A DNA stretch of 15,011 nucleotides, taken from NCBI GenBank assembly GCA_003506095.1, contig DNWZ01000170.1, forward strand, positions 1 through 15,011, in the 5' to 3' direction. This document shows positions 1-8,291 of the stretch, piece after piece. Within the stretch, counting starts at the first letter, position 1. Each line of letters opens with the position of its first letter. The notes beneath the pieces were generated by a model. That model had not been told where the DNA came from, made no database searches, and was given only the letters and a program-made list of their open reading frames with translations. A program made the position numbers and the translations under genes. This DNA is from Planctomycetaceae bacterium (GTDB lineage: Bacteria; Planctomycetota; Planctomycetia; Pirellulales; Pirellulaceae).

Positions 1-87
1 CGCCCGCCTCGCGCAGGCGTTGCCGACGCTTCGGCCTCCAGCTTCACATTCGCCGCATACGGCCAGCCAGCAGCTGTCTTATCGTAA
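1..87 (+). pseudogene. Rhs/YD-repeat protein fragment, plus strand
   Basis: The frame is open from the window edge and ends at TAA 85-87. It contains the string F-T-F-A-A-Y-G-Q-P-A-A-V-L-S. This matches the F-T-L-A-A-Y-G-Q-L-L-A-V segment just upstream of the Rhs core at 2041-2112, where it sits before the canonical G-Y-S-G-E-x-F-D and Y-L-R-A-R-W-Y-N motifs. I therefore read it as a broken piece of an Rhs-family gene, cut off after the Y-G-Q motif. Most of it lies in the left arm of an inverted repeat. It may continue to the left of the window. It is too short for a functional claim. Confidence 0.45.
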
Positions 88-115
88 GCAAACCGCTTGC
101 CAGTTATCATGCTTC
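40..115. repeat. Inverted repeat, left arm (Rhs-derived)
   Basis: This 76-bp arm is almost the exact reverse complement of 228-303, with about four mismatches by eye. The spacer is 112 bp. Weaker similarity continues outward towards 1 and 345. The arm contains coding sequence of an Rhs fragment (A-A-Y-G-Q), so the structure probably arose by inverted duplication of an Rhs gene piece and not as a transposon terminal repeat. Confidence 0.85.
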
Positions 116-227
116 GCCCTCGGCGTCGCAGTGTGATGCAAGGCAGGATAGCAAATAATCGAGGCAGAAGCATAAGCATGCCAGGATGACGGCGCAGAGT
201 CGCGATGGCACGCACATGAATGGGGTC

Positions 228-303
228 GAAGCATGATAGCCGGCAAGCGGTTTGCTTACGATAAGACAGCTGCTGGCTGGCCGTATGCGGCGAAGGTGAA
301 GCC
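228..303. repeat. Inverted repeat, right arm (Rhs-derived)
   Basis: This is the partner of the arm at 40-115. The core GCTGGCCGTATGCGGC (275-290) also recurs in near-identical form and the same orientation at about 2064-2079, inside the larger Rhs gene. The window thus holds three copies of one Rhs segment, two on the minus strand and one on the plus strand. Confidence 0.85.
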
Positions 304-345
304 CAGGCGCAGGACCGGCACCACCAGCGCTAGGCGAGCGGCGTC
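256..345 (-). pseudogene. Rhs/YD-repeat protein fragment, minus strand
   Basis: Read on the minus strand, this stretch encodes G-F-T-F-A-A-Y-G-Q-P-A-A-V-L-S and stops at TAA (258-256). It is the same peptide, with the same premature stop, as the plus-strand fragment at 1-87. The shared stop means the fragment was already truncated before the inverted duplication formed. It has no start codon or core motifs and is not functional. Confidence 0.45.
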
Positions 346-515
346 AGCAAACAACCTAGTTGATAAAGATCAGGCGGCCATAGCTTGGACGCATCAAGTC
401 AGGTGGCCAGTAAAGCGAAGTTATCCTGACAGAAGGCGATGGAAAAACGTCGCCGTCTACTACGGTAATTATCACCACTTGGATCGGCTCAGTTTGCTGA
501 AGCAAGCCCACCAAG

Positions 516-1187
516 CTATTCGTCGTACTCATCAATCCGAAATATCAACCTGTGCCGTGGCGGCGGGGTCATTCCCGCTGCGTACAATATCCTGGCAGGA
601 AAAAGCCGTTGGATGAAGTCGCTGAATGAACGCCCAACGCGGAATTGCTTGAGCCCAGATGACTCACTGGGCTCGCTTCCATCAATCGCCATGCAGTAGA
701 TCGAACCAAAATCATTTTCGTTGAGCGACATTAGGATTGGCGTTCCGTCAGAATCTTCGCCGATTGGAAGCAAGCGGAGGGTCCACTCACCTGGCGACCC
801 CACCATCAATTCAAACCTCCAATGAAGCGACGGCGGAATCGAGTAAAAACCGTACAGTCGATCCACTCGCTGAGGAATATAGCTATTCTTAAGGAAGTTG
901 ATATCTTCCTTTAGCTCCTGCCTTCGGCTAGTACTATCGCTCGCGTCGAGCTCATTTTCGAGCACTTCAACTAACGAAGCAGTTCCGGCACCCAGTTGGC
1001 CGGGTGACTCATCGAGCATGCAGAATCCTGATGGCCGCGGGGATCCGCCATTGATAGACACGATGAAGTCTTTATAGTCTACGGGCAAGCGTATTCCATA
1101 CTGCTCTTCTAATTCATTCAGTTCGCTTGCACTAACAGGAGGATCATTGCCAGTGAACAGCACATGGCCGATTCTTTTATCGCCCAT
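516..1187 (-). CDS. SUKH (SMI1/KNR4) family immunity protein
   Basis: This 223-residue cytoplasmic protein has the SUKH-1 signature. Residues about 20-48 hold the helix and strand E-L-N-E-L-E-E-Q-Y-G-I-R-L-P-V-D-Y, then F-I-V-S-I-N-G-G. Residues about 141-169 hold the later strands (L-P-I-G-E-D-S-D-G then S-I-Y-C-M-A-I-D), and S-F-S-D-F-I-Q-R-L-F (187-196) matches the usual closing helix. SUKH proteins commonly act as immunity proteins that bind and block nuclease toxins of polymorphic toxin systems. The ATG lies inside the end of the upstream WHH nuclease gene (11-nt overlap), the classic toxin-immunity arrangement, so the partner is very probably that nuclease. The Shine-Dalgarno is weak (GGA), so translation is probably coupled to the toxin gene. 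The family call is firm; the specific pairing is inferred from position. Confidence 0.85.
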   Translation of the reverse strand: MGDKRIGHVLFTGNDPPVSASELNELEEQYGIRLPVDYKDFIVSINGGSPRPSGFCMLDESPGQLGAGTASLVEVLENELDASDSTSRRQELKEDINFLKNSYIPQRVDRLYGFYSIPPSLHWRFELMVGSPGEWTLRLLPIGEDSDGTPILMSLNENDFGSIYCMAIDGSEPSESSGLKQFRVGRSFSDFIQRLFPARILYAAGMTPPPRHRLIFRIDEYDE

Positions 1188-1971
1188 AAGTATCCATGTT
1201 CTTCATGATTGTATAAAAAAACGTTCCACCAAAATGCCCGCGATGACGAGGCCCAAACGGCAGGCTAAATGCGCGGTGAACCGGCCTCTCAACTAGCTGC
1301 ATGATGCCCATGATCTCGTGGTGGTGCCAGGTGTATCCTTGCGGGCGTGGTAAACCGCGAGCGAGGTCGGCGGCAATTTCATCTTGCCGACGGCTTCCAG
1401 TTAATTTGATAAAGACCGTATTTCGCGGCCCTCGATACGAATGGCTCCCGAAGTCCGGCATTCCATTCGGCTTCACGCTTACTCGGAACCCCATTTGTCG
1501 CATCATCTCAAATGCAAGGTAAGATTCGGTTGCTGCGATGCCAGCGTCTAGAATCCTGCGAAGCGTTACCGATTTTAGTGTTGCTTGCGGGATTCGAGAA
1601 AAGTCTTTCAGTAGTTTGAATTGATAGGGAGATGCGATCACGATCGAAGGATATAGCGACTGATCCATCATGCCAAGCGTGAGGTTCAAAATGACGTTAA
1701 TTCGAATCAGCTGCTGATAAATACGCACAGCAACGTCAAGGCCCTTGCTAATTCGAGTTTGTATCATGTTTACCCGGATGGATATGCTCGAAAGCATGCC
1801 TTGAATGGTAAACAGTCCCGTAGGGTCTATACCCTGCACCGGATCTCCATGCACGTACGCATACTTGTGCAATGACTGCGGATCTCGCATGTTGCCCGCA
1901 AACGGATCGAGCCGGTTGAACTGACCGTTCGCGGGGTTGTACCAGCGCGCGCGCAAGTACTGCTGCTGCAC
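1177..1971 (-). CDS. Rhs C-terminal fragment with WHH nuclease toxin domain
   Basis: The translation begins inside an Rhs core: Y-L-R-A-R-W-Y-N-P, G-Q-F-N-R-L-D-P-F-A-G-N, L-H-K-Y-A-Y-V-H-G-D-P and I-D-P-T-G-L-F at residues 5-54. The I-D-P-T-G motif normally marks the junction where the variable toxin domain starts. The remaining roughly 210 residues are that toxin. Its end carries Y-T-W-H-H-H-E-I-M-G-I-M-Q-L-V (213-227), H232, H243 and H-F-G-G (246-249), the pattern of WHH nucleases of the HNH/Endonuclease VII fold, which cut nucleic acid in target cells. The listed start is a GTG at 1971. The same frame stays open upstream with clear Rhs sequence (G-Y-S-G-E-H-F-D) to a TGA at 2112-2110, with no credible start. 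The gene has therefore lost the export and shell-forming part of an Rhs protein and is an orphan toxin tip. The SUKH gene overlaps its end. Confidence 0.85.
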   Translation of the reverse strand: MQQQYLRARWYNPANGQFNRLDPFAGNMRDPQSLHKYAYVHGDPVQGIDPTGLFTIQGMLSSISIRVNMIQTRISKGLDVAVRIYQQLIRINVILNLTLGMMDQSLYPSIVIASPYQFKLLKDFSRIPQATLKSVTLRRILDAGIAATESYLAFEMMRQMGFRVSVKPNGMPDFGSHSYRGPRNTVFIKLTGSRRQDEIAADLARGLPRPQGYTWHHHEIMGIMQLVERPVHRAFSLPFGPRHRGHFGGTFFYTIMKNMDTYGR

Positions 1972-2112
1972 CTTGGCGTCGAAATGTTCGCCGCTGTAGC
2001 CGAGGCTGGTCAGGGCGGCGGTGGCCGGTACGGCTGCGCCGCTGGTGCCGTGGACGGCGAGCAGCTGGCCGTATGCGGCTAAGGTGAAGCCGGAGGCCGC
2101 ATAATCGTTTCA
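1972..2112 (-). pseudogene. Upstream remnant of the Rhs core
   Basis: This is the in-frame extension of the Rhs gene above its GTG codon. It contains F-T-L-A-A-Y-G-Q-L-L-A-V-H-G-T and L-G-Y-S-G-E-H-F-D-A-K, typical of the last YD repeats before the core. A TGA at 2112-2110 interrupts the frame and no Rhs-like sequence is evident beyond it. The Rhs homology therefore ends abruptly at about 2100, consistent with a recombination or insertion junction next to the recombinase gene. Confidence 0.6.
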
Positions 2113-2335
2113 AAGATCAAGATCTACAGGCCGAGCCCGAGGTAAGCGGCGTTCCGCGTTCAGCTGACATCACCAGATTGAAAAAGATCAGACGCGTCGA
2201 CACGCGCGGCGCTTGCCGACTTCATTGTAGCGGTCGGCGCCACGTAAATGTCGCGGCTACGAGAAATGTGTGGCCGATTTTTTTCGTCCGGCCGGCATCG
2301 GCTCGACGTGCCGCTGCGGTGGAACTGCGTCTGCC

Positions 2336-3364
2336 CTAGCCCGCTGAATCGGAAGCCCGTCCACTGTGGTCGGCGCACGAGCACCTAGAGCACGCCGTTG
2401 CAGGCAGTAGCTGCTGCTGCCCGCTCCAGGCGTCGCCTGTGGGATGCGTGCGCTCGTGCACCTCCTGCAATCGGCCGAGCGTCATGTGCGTGTAGATCTG
2501 AGTCGTGTCCAATCGCTCATGACCGAGATACATCTGAAGGCTGCGTAAATCCGCCCCGTAATGAAGCATCATCGTTGCCGCCGTGTGACGAAGCAGGTGG
2601 CACGCGCCCGCTTTTTCGATTTCAGCACCGACCATGTGGCGTCGCACAATCTGGGCCAGCCGGTTCCTCGTCAACCGCGCACCTGTACGCCCGACAAATA
2701 GCGAGGGCTCACGGTCGCGAATCAAGAACGTGGGGCGGACCTCCCGGAGGTACTTTTCGAGCCAACCGATGGCGCGACTGCTGATGGGTGAAAGCCGATC
2801 TTTCGCCCCTTTCCCACAGCGAATATGGATCACCTTGCGACACGCATCGATGTCAGGCAGGTCCAGCGCTCGCAGCTCGGACGCCCGTATCGCCGTCGAA
2901 TAGAGCGTCTCCAGGATCGCGCGATCGCGCAGCCCCATGGCTGTTTCCACGTCGGGTTGTTCCAGCAATCGCCTCACTTCCGTTTCAGTCAAAACCACGG
3001 CCAGCTTTCGCCTAGGCAGCCGAGGCAGGAGGAGGCTTTTGGACAAATCCTCGCTTACGAGTCTCTTCTGTCCGAGCCACCGCGTCCACGCTCGCAGGGC
3101 AAGCAAATGCTGGGACTGGGTTGAGACCTGCAGGTTCTTCTTGGTCCTGGGCGTTCGGTAGGCGTGCAGGTAATAGCGGTACTGACACATCGCCACGCCA
3201 GTAAGGCTTTCGGTCGCATCCATGCCCAGGCCGATCGACCAGTTAGTAAATCGCCGGAGCCTTTGCTTCAGTCCTTCCACGGTCCGCGGCGAGTAGCCTG
3301 AGACGCGGAGTTCGAGCAGAAAGGCGTCAGCCAGAGAGACCAGAGTTTGTTGCGAGGCGTTCAT
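2336..3364 (-). CDS. Tyrosine-type site-specific recombinase/integrase
   Basis: This is a complete 342-residue member of the phage-integrase/XerCD family, which cuts and rejoins DNA through a covalent 3'-phosphotyrosine. The N-terminal SAM-like core-binding domain covers about residues 8-105. The catalytic domain (about 120-305) has every active-site residue: Arg160 (T-A-I-R-A-S-E-L-R), Lys185 (G-K-G-A-K-D-R), His256 and Arg259 (H-L-L-R-H-T), His282 (Y-L-G-H) and the nucleophile Tyr291 (T-T-Q-I-Y-T-H). The ATG at 3364 follows an AGAGG ribosome site about 7 nt upstream. The roughly 35-residue tail after T-H-P-T-G is poorly conserved in type. It lies beside truncated Rhs DNA and probably belongs to a small mobile element whose other genes are absent. 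No transposase or cargo boundary repeats are visible. It differs from XerC/XerD mainly in context. Confidence 0.92.
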   Translation of the reverse strand: MNASQQTLVSLADAFLLELRVSGYSPRTVEGLKQRLRRFTNWSIGLGMDATESLTGVAMCQYRYYLHAYRTPRTKKNLQVSTQSQHLLALRAWTRWLGQKRLVSEDLSKSLLLPRLPRRKLAVVLTETEVRRLLEQPDVETAMGLRDRAILETLYSTAIRASELRALDLPDIDACRKVIHIRCGKGAKDRLSPISSRAIGWLEKYLREVRPTFLIRDREPSLFVGRTGARLTRNRLAQIVRRHMVGAEIEKAGACHLLRHTAATMMLHYGADLRSLQMYLGHERLDTTQIYTHMTLGRLQEVHERTHPTGDAWSGQQQLLPATACSRCSCADHSGRASDSAG

Positions 3365-3767
3365 AATTTTCCTCTTTTATAGACGGCGATTTGGGACCGA
3401 CTCACTGTTTTTTTGGCGGCTCGACCTGGAGTCGTCACTTGCGAGAGTCGGCTTGACAGGCAACGCGATTAGGCCAACCATCGGTCAATCCGCCGATTCC
3501 GCGTGAAGTCGGTTTGCCCCCTTGTTCTTCCCGCTCCCAATGCCGCCGACTTTGACCGCGTGTCGGTGCTGGGCAGCGAAGAGTCCGCGCTACGGAATCG
3601 GCTGGCGTACTGCGCAACGAGTATGCTGGCCAACAAACAGTCGCTGCGAGGAGGATGTCGTGACCATCGAAGTGCTCAGGCTCGGAGGCGTAACCAATCA
3701 GGCCATCGCCTGGTAACCCGCCATCACCGAGGGCCATGCCGCGAAGTCATTCGGTCGATTGCCATGC
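3365..3767. other. Gene-free stretch between recombinase and sulfotransferase
   Basis: No convincing gene is present. Short open frames exist on both strands, but they overlap one another, have no recognisable motifs and mostly lack ribosome sites. A GAGGAGG at about 3650-3656 precedes an 18-codon GTG frame (about 3660-3716), which is probably chance. The only supported element is the ribosome site of the recombinase at the left edge. Decayed mobile DNA is the likeliest content. Confidence 0.5.
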
Positions 3768-4361
3768 CTATCCGAGCAACGGTGATTGGAAATCGTTGAC
3801 TGTCGGGAACGGCCCAGGAAGTGCATCGCAGCCCAAAAAAGTAGAGAGCCGGTGAAATGCGTCTTTGTCGGAAACGTCTAATACCAAAAGATCGTTGGGC
3901 CGGTTCGAAAAGTACCACGCAACATTTCGGATGTGCGTGTCATACACGTAGGACCAACGATCCGCGTTAAACTGATAGGAGCCATAGACGACACTGTCGA
4001 TCCACTGAGCGAAGTGACGCCAGAACGGCGCATTGATAGACTCCGGACCCTTGATTCCCGAATTCGCCCAATGCTTCGCACAAGACGCAAGCCACAATTG
4101 CTTGTTCCTCACCGTCAGCACAAACCTACTTCCTGGGTACAACGAATCAAACTGGGCATAATAAGGCACGACCGGGGTATCCGTTAGGCCATCATATTTT
4201 TCGAGGATCGAGAGTCGGTAATTCGCCATCAGCAGTTCGCAATATGTCTGGTAATCCTGCGGATACCACTTAGTACGAATGCCGAGCATATTCAACGCGG
4301 CAGCTAAACTTTTCGTACCAGTGCGGCTTAACCCGATGCCGAAAACTTTACTGTTGGTCAC
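3768..4361 (-). CDS. Sulfotransferase family protein
   Basis: This 197-residue protein probably transfers sulfate from 3'-phosphoadenosine-5'-phosphosulfate (PAPS) to an acceptor. The N-terminal strand and P-loop-like motif F-G-I-G-L-S-R-T-G-T-K-S-L (7-19) binds the 5'-phosphosulfate. F-V-L-T-V-R-N-K-Q-L-W (80-90) with the nearby Ser93 matches the 3'-phosphate-binding region. L-L-V-L-D-V-S-D (158-165) followed by L-S-T-F-L-G (172-177) matches the usual C-terminal strand and helix. The start is a GTG at 4361 with an AGAG about 10 nt upstream; no better in-frame ATG precedes the P-loop. The length is slightly short for the family. The acceptor cannot be read from sequence; the neighbouring glycosyltransferase remnant suggests a glycan. 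Planctomycetes carry many sulfotransferase and sulfatase genes. Confidence 0.85.
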   Translation of the reverse strand: MTNSKVFGIGLSRTGTKSLAAALNMLGIRTKWYPQDYQTYCELLMANYRLSILEKYDGLTDTPVVPYYAQFDSLYPGSRFVLTVRNKQLWLASCAKHWANSGIKGPESINAPFWRHFAQWIDSVVYGSYQFNADRWSYVYDTHIRNVAWYFSNRPNDLLVLDVSDKDAFHRLSTFLGCDALPGPFPTVNDFQSPLLG

Positions 4362-4754
4362 GGCGATGTGCTCTTTTTGGCGGTGAGCCGCATTACAACG
4401 GGGCCTCGCGGAGACACCTGCTGAGTGGGTATGATGAGTGACGGACTCATTTTACGCGGAAATGCCCTGATCCGAAACGTCCAATGAGCCCTCTTTCAAT
4501 TAATCGTTCCGTGGCTGCGATCGGCGGGTAAAACTCGCGAGGATTGTTTCTCGCTACCTGGCTGGCTAAACTCCGGTCTCATGCTACCGCGGCGAAGCGG
4601 GCAACCGAATTGGGTGGCTGCCCCTATCTGCGAAGTCACGCCTGGATGCGACAGATCCGCTACCCCAGCCACACGCTTCTGTACTGCGGCCGACAGCAGC
4701 GATACATCAGATTTGCGATTCGATTACCATTTATGAACTGAGCGGGGCCTAGCA
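4362..4754. other. Divergent intergenic region
   Basis: This 393-bp region separates the minus-strand sulfotransferase from the plus-strand glycosyltransferase remnant, so both promoters should lie here. I see no clear -35/-10 pair, hairpin or repeat. A 65-codon TTG-started frame (4544-4741) shows no recognisable motif and is probably not a gene. Confidence 0.4.
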
Positions 4755-5000
4755 ATGGACGTTGCACTTCTCATACCGACAACAAGCCGCGGTCGGAACT
4801 TCAAGACGATCGATGAATCACTTCTTGCTTGCAGGCTTGTGGCAAGCCTTCGCCCAAACGCCAGGCAATACTGTACGCTTTACATCGGCTACGACGAAGA
4901 CGATGAGTTTTACGTCAGCCAGCATGCCTCCTTAGTTCAATTGCTCGACCAGTTTGGCATACGGGCTTTTGTCGGCGCGATCTCCAATCCCATCGATTGA
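4755..5000 (+). pseudogene. N-terminal fragment of a glycosyltransferase-like protein
   Basis: The 81-residue frame starts M-D-V-A-L-L-I-P-T-T-S-R-G and continues to Y-I-G-Y-D-E-D-D-E-F-Y (43-53). This resembles the first strand and nucleotide-sugar-binding D-x-D region of a GT-A-type glycosyltransferase. The reading frame stops at TGA 4998-5000, where a full protein would go on for another 100-200 residues with the acceptor-binding half, so this is a 3'-truncated gene. The downstream 65 bp before the convergent surface-protein gene contains no continuation that I can see. It may once have worked with the adjacent sulfotransferase on a surface glycan. The family call is tentative. Confidence 0.55.
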
Positions 5001-5065
5001 GAGGTTAGGTGGCGCAGCAGCGACCGGCAGTTTACCATCTTCGATCACGTGTGATCCTTCGGCAG

Positions 5066-7513
5066 CTACTTGTTCGGCCCCTTGCCGTTTCCGTTTCCAC
5101 CACCACCGCTTCCACCGCCCTTCTTCGTGGAGATGACGGTTACCTCCTGGCTCACCGCGAAGGCTTGGCCATCCTGCAGGCTGCCGGACAAAATAGCGTG
5201 AGTGTCGCCTACTCCCAGATTCGTCCGCTTGGTTTCGAAGCGGACGACCAAATCGAGATGGCCATTGTCGGAAATGTCTTTCAGCTCAAAGACGACTGTG
5301 ACCGCACGCCCTTTGCCGGAAGTTTCAACGGAACTTTCGGTCCCGGTTTTGCCAAACCGTAAGCTGGCGATATCGATCTGTTGGACGTTAAAATCATCTC
5401 GACCAAGAATCGCAACGGTGATCCAGCCGTCGGTGGCCAGGTCGATCGTATTGGTCGGATCATCGGGCAGGATGTCGATCTCGATCGTTTCCTCCGCCGC
5501 CTGAACGATTAAGGTCACTGTCGCTGGTTCGCTCAGCAGTTTTCCGTCGCTGGCGCGATAAGTGAAGGAATCGATACCGAAGTAATCCTGGTTGGGCTGG
5601 TATACGAAGGAGCCGTCGGCGTTTAACTGCAGCGTGCCGAAACGCGGCCCCTCAACAAGGATTGCTGCCATGGTGTCTCCTTCACGATCGGTGTCGTTGG
5701 CCAGTACACCAGGGGCGGCAACCTCAAGCACGTGATCTTCGGTCAAATCGTATCGGTCATCGATCGCAACCGGGGCCTGGTTGACTACAGACACCGTGAG
5801 TGACACTGTTGCCGTATCCAGTGCACCCCAAGGATCGGTCACCTGATAAACGAATGCATCATCGCCATAAAAGCCTGGATTGGGTTCATAGACGAATGAA
5901 CCATCGGGGTTCAACTGCAGCGTTCCGTTTTGCGGGCCGCTGACGAGTGAGGCGATCAGCGTTTCGCGGGCGTCGTCGGGATCCTCGTCGTTGGCCAACA
6001 CTCCCATCGCCGCATCGACGGCGAGAATCAGGTTCTCATCGATCCCATAACTATCATCGATCGCCACGGGCGGCAGGTTGGTGGCGGGATCCTCCGGTTG
6101 GACTTCGTAGGAACCAATGTCGCGAGCCGCTCCGGCGGGTCGTGGTTTTCCACGCTGGTCGGTTCCAAACCCTGAAACGCCGACCCCACCATCGATCGCC
6201 GGACTGCTGCGCCGCAACGCATGTGTTTGGGTCGGGCCGCCGTTATCCGCCAAAGGGCCGATCTTCGGATCAAGTGGCCACTGCGACGTGCCCACAGCAT
6301 CGCTGCTAACAAATCCGCCGCCGCCGGCGTTACTGCCAATCAGGTTCCCACCGCCGCTGCTCACGCCATTGCCGACATCCGGGCCGCTGCCGGCCTCGTT
6401 CAAGGCAACAATCGAATTGGACAGCGTCGAGGTGCCGCCGCCATGAAAAATCCCGCCGCCACTGTCGGCACGATTTTCGACAATCGTGTTATGCACCGAG
6501 ACGAGCGTCGCACCGGAACCCGAAGCGGGGCCCGTGAAGATTCCGCCGCCCCGGAATGCTTCGTTACCGCTGACGGTGCTGTTGCCGATGTTGAGATTAG
6601 CGCCAGCGTTGCGGATCGCACCGCCATCGCCGACGGCCGAATTGCCGGAGAGTGTTGAACCGAGGACGCTGGCGCTGTTTCCAGTTGTCAAATCGATTGC
6701 TCCGCCGCCCGCAGATGCTTGATTATCAATGAACGAACTCTCGGTAATGGTAAGTGTGCCGCCGGTGGCATTGATCGCACCGCCGTGGCCGGCCGAGTTT
6801 CCGGCGAAGCGGCTTCCGGCGACCGTTACGGTCGTGGTACGCATTGAGATCGCACCACCGGTTAGGTTGCTGCGATTGCCGACAAACTCGACATCGGTAA
6901 AGTTCGCGGCACCGAACGCCGCGACCGCGCCGGAGTTTGCCCCGAAATTGTCACGAATGACGCTGCTGCGAACATCGACTGCTCCGCCGAAGGCAACCTG
7001 GATGGCTCCACCGTGAGCCCCGTCACCGCCGATCACGGCGTGTCCGCCGGTTAAGGTAACGCCTTCGAGCGTCAGCGACGCACCGGAGTGCACATCAAAG
7101 ATACGGAACAACCCGCCGGCATCGATCACGGTCTTATCTTTCCCGGCCCCGACAATGGTGATTTGACTGTGAATGTCCAGATCGGTCCGGTAGGCGCCAT
7201 CGGCGGTAAAAGCGGGGGTATTTATCGTTAGCAGATAGGTCCCTTCAGACAATTCGATGCGGTGGCTGCCGCCTTGGGCGTTTGCCTCCATCACTGCGGC
7301 CCGCAAGCTGGTATTCCCGCTGGCGTCGAGGGCTTCACCATCGCCAGGGATAGTATCGATCGTGTCTGAAAATGAATTGACGATAAACGCGGCGAGTTGC
7401 AGACGAGGCTCTAATTGCTGTACGCGGAGACGTCGGCGTCCAGGCCGAGATGCCCGGTCCTTAGCAAGGCCACGGCGTACATCCGCTGACGTTTGGAATA
7501 TAGCGCGAAGCAT
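5066..7513 (-). CDS. Planctomycete L-E-P-R-motif surface protein: beta-helix, choice-of-anchor, tandem Ig-like domains
   Basis: This is a large exported or surface protein of about 815 residues. I chose ATG 7513 over a TTG 29 codons upstream because GGAG lies 8 nt before it and the arginine-rich leader plus V-Q-Q-L-E-P-R-L-Q-L-A-A-F (residues about 31-43) then sits near the N-terminus, as in other planctomycete exported proteins. Next comes a N-T-S-L-R-A-A-V-M-E-A-N segment (about 67-78). A right-handed beta-helix (about 116-371) follows, with repeated S-G-N-S-A and G-G-G-A-I/G-G-G-I-F turns. A choice-of-anchor region has N-G-G-P-T-Q-T-H, S-P-A-I-D-G-G, G-T-D-Q-R-G and D-I-G-S-Y-E (about 424-470). 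Two Ig/cadherin-like repeats, each with G-V-L-A-N-D, N-G/F-G-T-L-Q-L-N, D-G-S-F-V-Y and P-N, cover about 481-576 and 580-671. A beta domain with W-I-T-V-A-I-L-G and G-H-L-D-L-V-V-R-F covers about 676-796. The tail is Gly/Asn/Lys-rich. The role is probably adhesion or cell-surface structure; no catalytic residues are recognised. Confidence 0.88.
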   Translation of the reverse strand: MLRAIFQTSADVRRGLAKDRASRPGRRRLRVQQLEPRLQLAAFIVNSFSDTIDTIPGDGEALDASGNTSLRAAVMEANAQGGSHRIELSEGTYLLTINTPAFTADGAYRTDLDIHSQITIVGAGKDKTVIDAGGLFRIFDVHSGASLTLEGVTLTGGHAVIGGDGAHGGAIQVAFGGAVDVRSSVIRDNFGANSGAVAAFGAANFTDVEFVGNRSNLTGGAISMRTTTVTVAGSRFAGNSAGHGGAINATGGTLTITESSFIDNQASAGGGAIDLTTGNSASVLGSTLSGNSAVGDGGAIRNAGANLNIGNSTVSGNEAFRGGGIFTGPASGSGATLVSVHNTIVENRADSGGGIFHGGGTSTLSNSIVALNEAGSGPDVGNGVSSGGGNLIGSNAGGGGFVSSDAVGTSQWPLDPKIGPLADNGGPTQTHALRRSSPAIDGGVGVSGFGTDQRGKPRPAGAARDIGSYEVQPEDPATNLPPVAIDDSYGIDENLILAVDAAMGVLANDEDPDDARETLIASLVSGPQNGTLQLNPDGSFVYEPNPGFYGDDAFVYQVTDPWGALDTATVSLTVSVVNQAPVAIDDRYDLTEDHVLEVAAPGVLANDTDREGDTMAAILVEGPRFGTLQLNADGSFVYQPNQDYFGIDSFTYRASDGKLLSEPATVTLIVQAAEETIEIDILPDDPTNTIDLATDGWITVAILGRDDFNVQQIDIASLRFGKTGTESSVETSGKGRAVTVVFELKDISDNGHLDLVVRFETKRTNLGVGDTHAILSGSLQDGQAFAVSQEVTVISTKKGGGSGGGGNGNGKGPNK

Positions 7514-8291
7514 TGATGCGTCTCCAGTGAAAAGTGGGGTCTGAAAGGAAACCAGCAGAAAAGTAACGCTGGTTCTAGCAGATCCCAGTTGGTTAATCAA
7601 CGTTTACTGCCACCGGACGCTGGCGCACCGCGCAGACGGTACTAGAGCGCTCGACCCAAAACATGTCGGCGACGAGGTGCTGTGAGTTTCACCATCTGCG
7701 TTGTGTCGGAAATTGCTCCCGATGAACGCTCCGAAAATGATCTCGCTGGAGACATGGAAATTAAAAAGCAGCAAACGATGACGCTGGCTAGGTTTTAAGC
7801 ACATGTTGATCACGCCGCAGCCTGGTACGACTTCAAGTGCCCGCGATGCTGGGTGTGGCGGACGAGTTTGTCTTTCGCCAGATCGGTCACCGGCGGGCCG
7901 TCACACTCCCGAAATGGAGGTTGTTTCCGGCCGCTCACAGGAACAGGCTGAGCGTTGCCCCCCAGTCTACAAAAGCAGTGCTGATCGCCACTCTTCTCAT
8001 TGCGTGTTAACCAGCATGGCGAATAGTTCGCGACCGGTACGGGAGTACCGCACCGGTCCTGGACTCGTAAAGCCTTTACCGGAAACGTTTTAGATGCAAA
8101 ATCACGGGATTTGCCGGTCTCGATATTGCTGACAGAAAAATGGCGTCTGTTAAGCTAATTTTCCGTAACGCGGCACACTCAGAGCACCCCCACCGAACCG
8201 GTCTTGAAATCGCCAAGTCCATGTGATATCTTGGTTTACGGCTTTGAGGGTTGGTCAAAAGGTTCGTATTCAGGGTTGGTACGGGGAGCTT

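Noticed and set aside
40..303. Transposon terminal inverted repeats
   Set aside because: The arms encode an Rhs peptide with the same stop in both copies, and the 112-bp spacer holds no transposase, so an inverted gene-fragment duplication explains them better.
233..616. 127-codon plus-strand open frame
   Set aside because: Its start lies in the inverted Rhs repeat, it reads the Rhs fragment on the wrong strand, and its end overlaps the SUKH gene antisense. Composition is typical of a shadow frame.
1748..2113. 121-codon minus-strand frame overlapping the Rhs fragment
   Set aside because: The Arg-rich translation is a frame shadow of the Rhs gene, whose core motifs are in another frame.
3435..3799. 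Open frames of about 100 codons between recombinase and sulfotransferase
   Set aside because: Frames on opposite strands overlap each other, with no motifs and low-complexity Arg/Pro-rich translations.
5947..7016. Several plus-strand frames rich in Pro, Ala and Arg opposite the surface-protein gene
   Set aside because: They are antisense shadows of the GC-rich glycine-repeat coding sequence; the minus-strand frame has clear domains.
7803..8258. Overlapping small open frames in the gene-free region
   Set aside because: Frames on both strands overlap, lack ribosome sites and show no recognisable domain.
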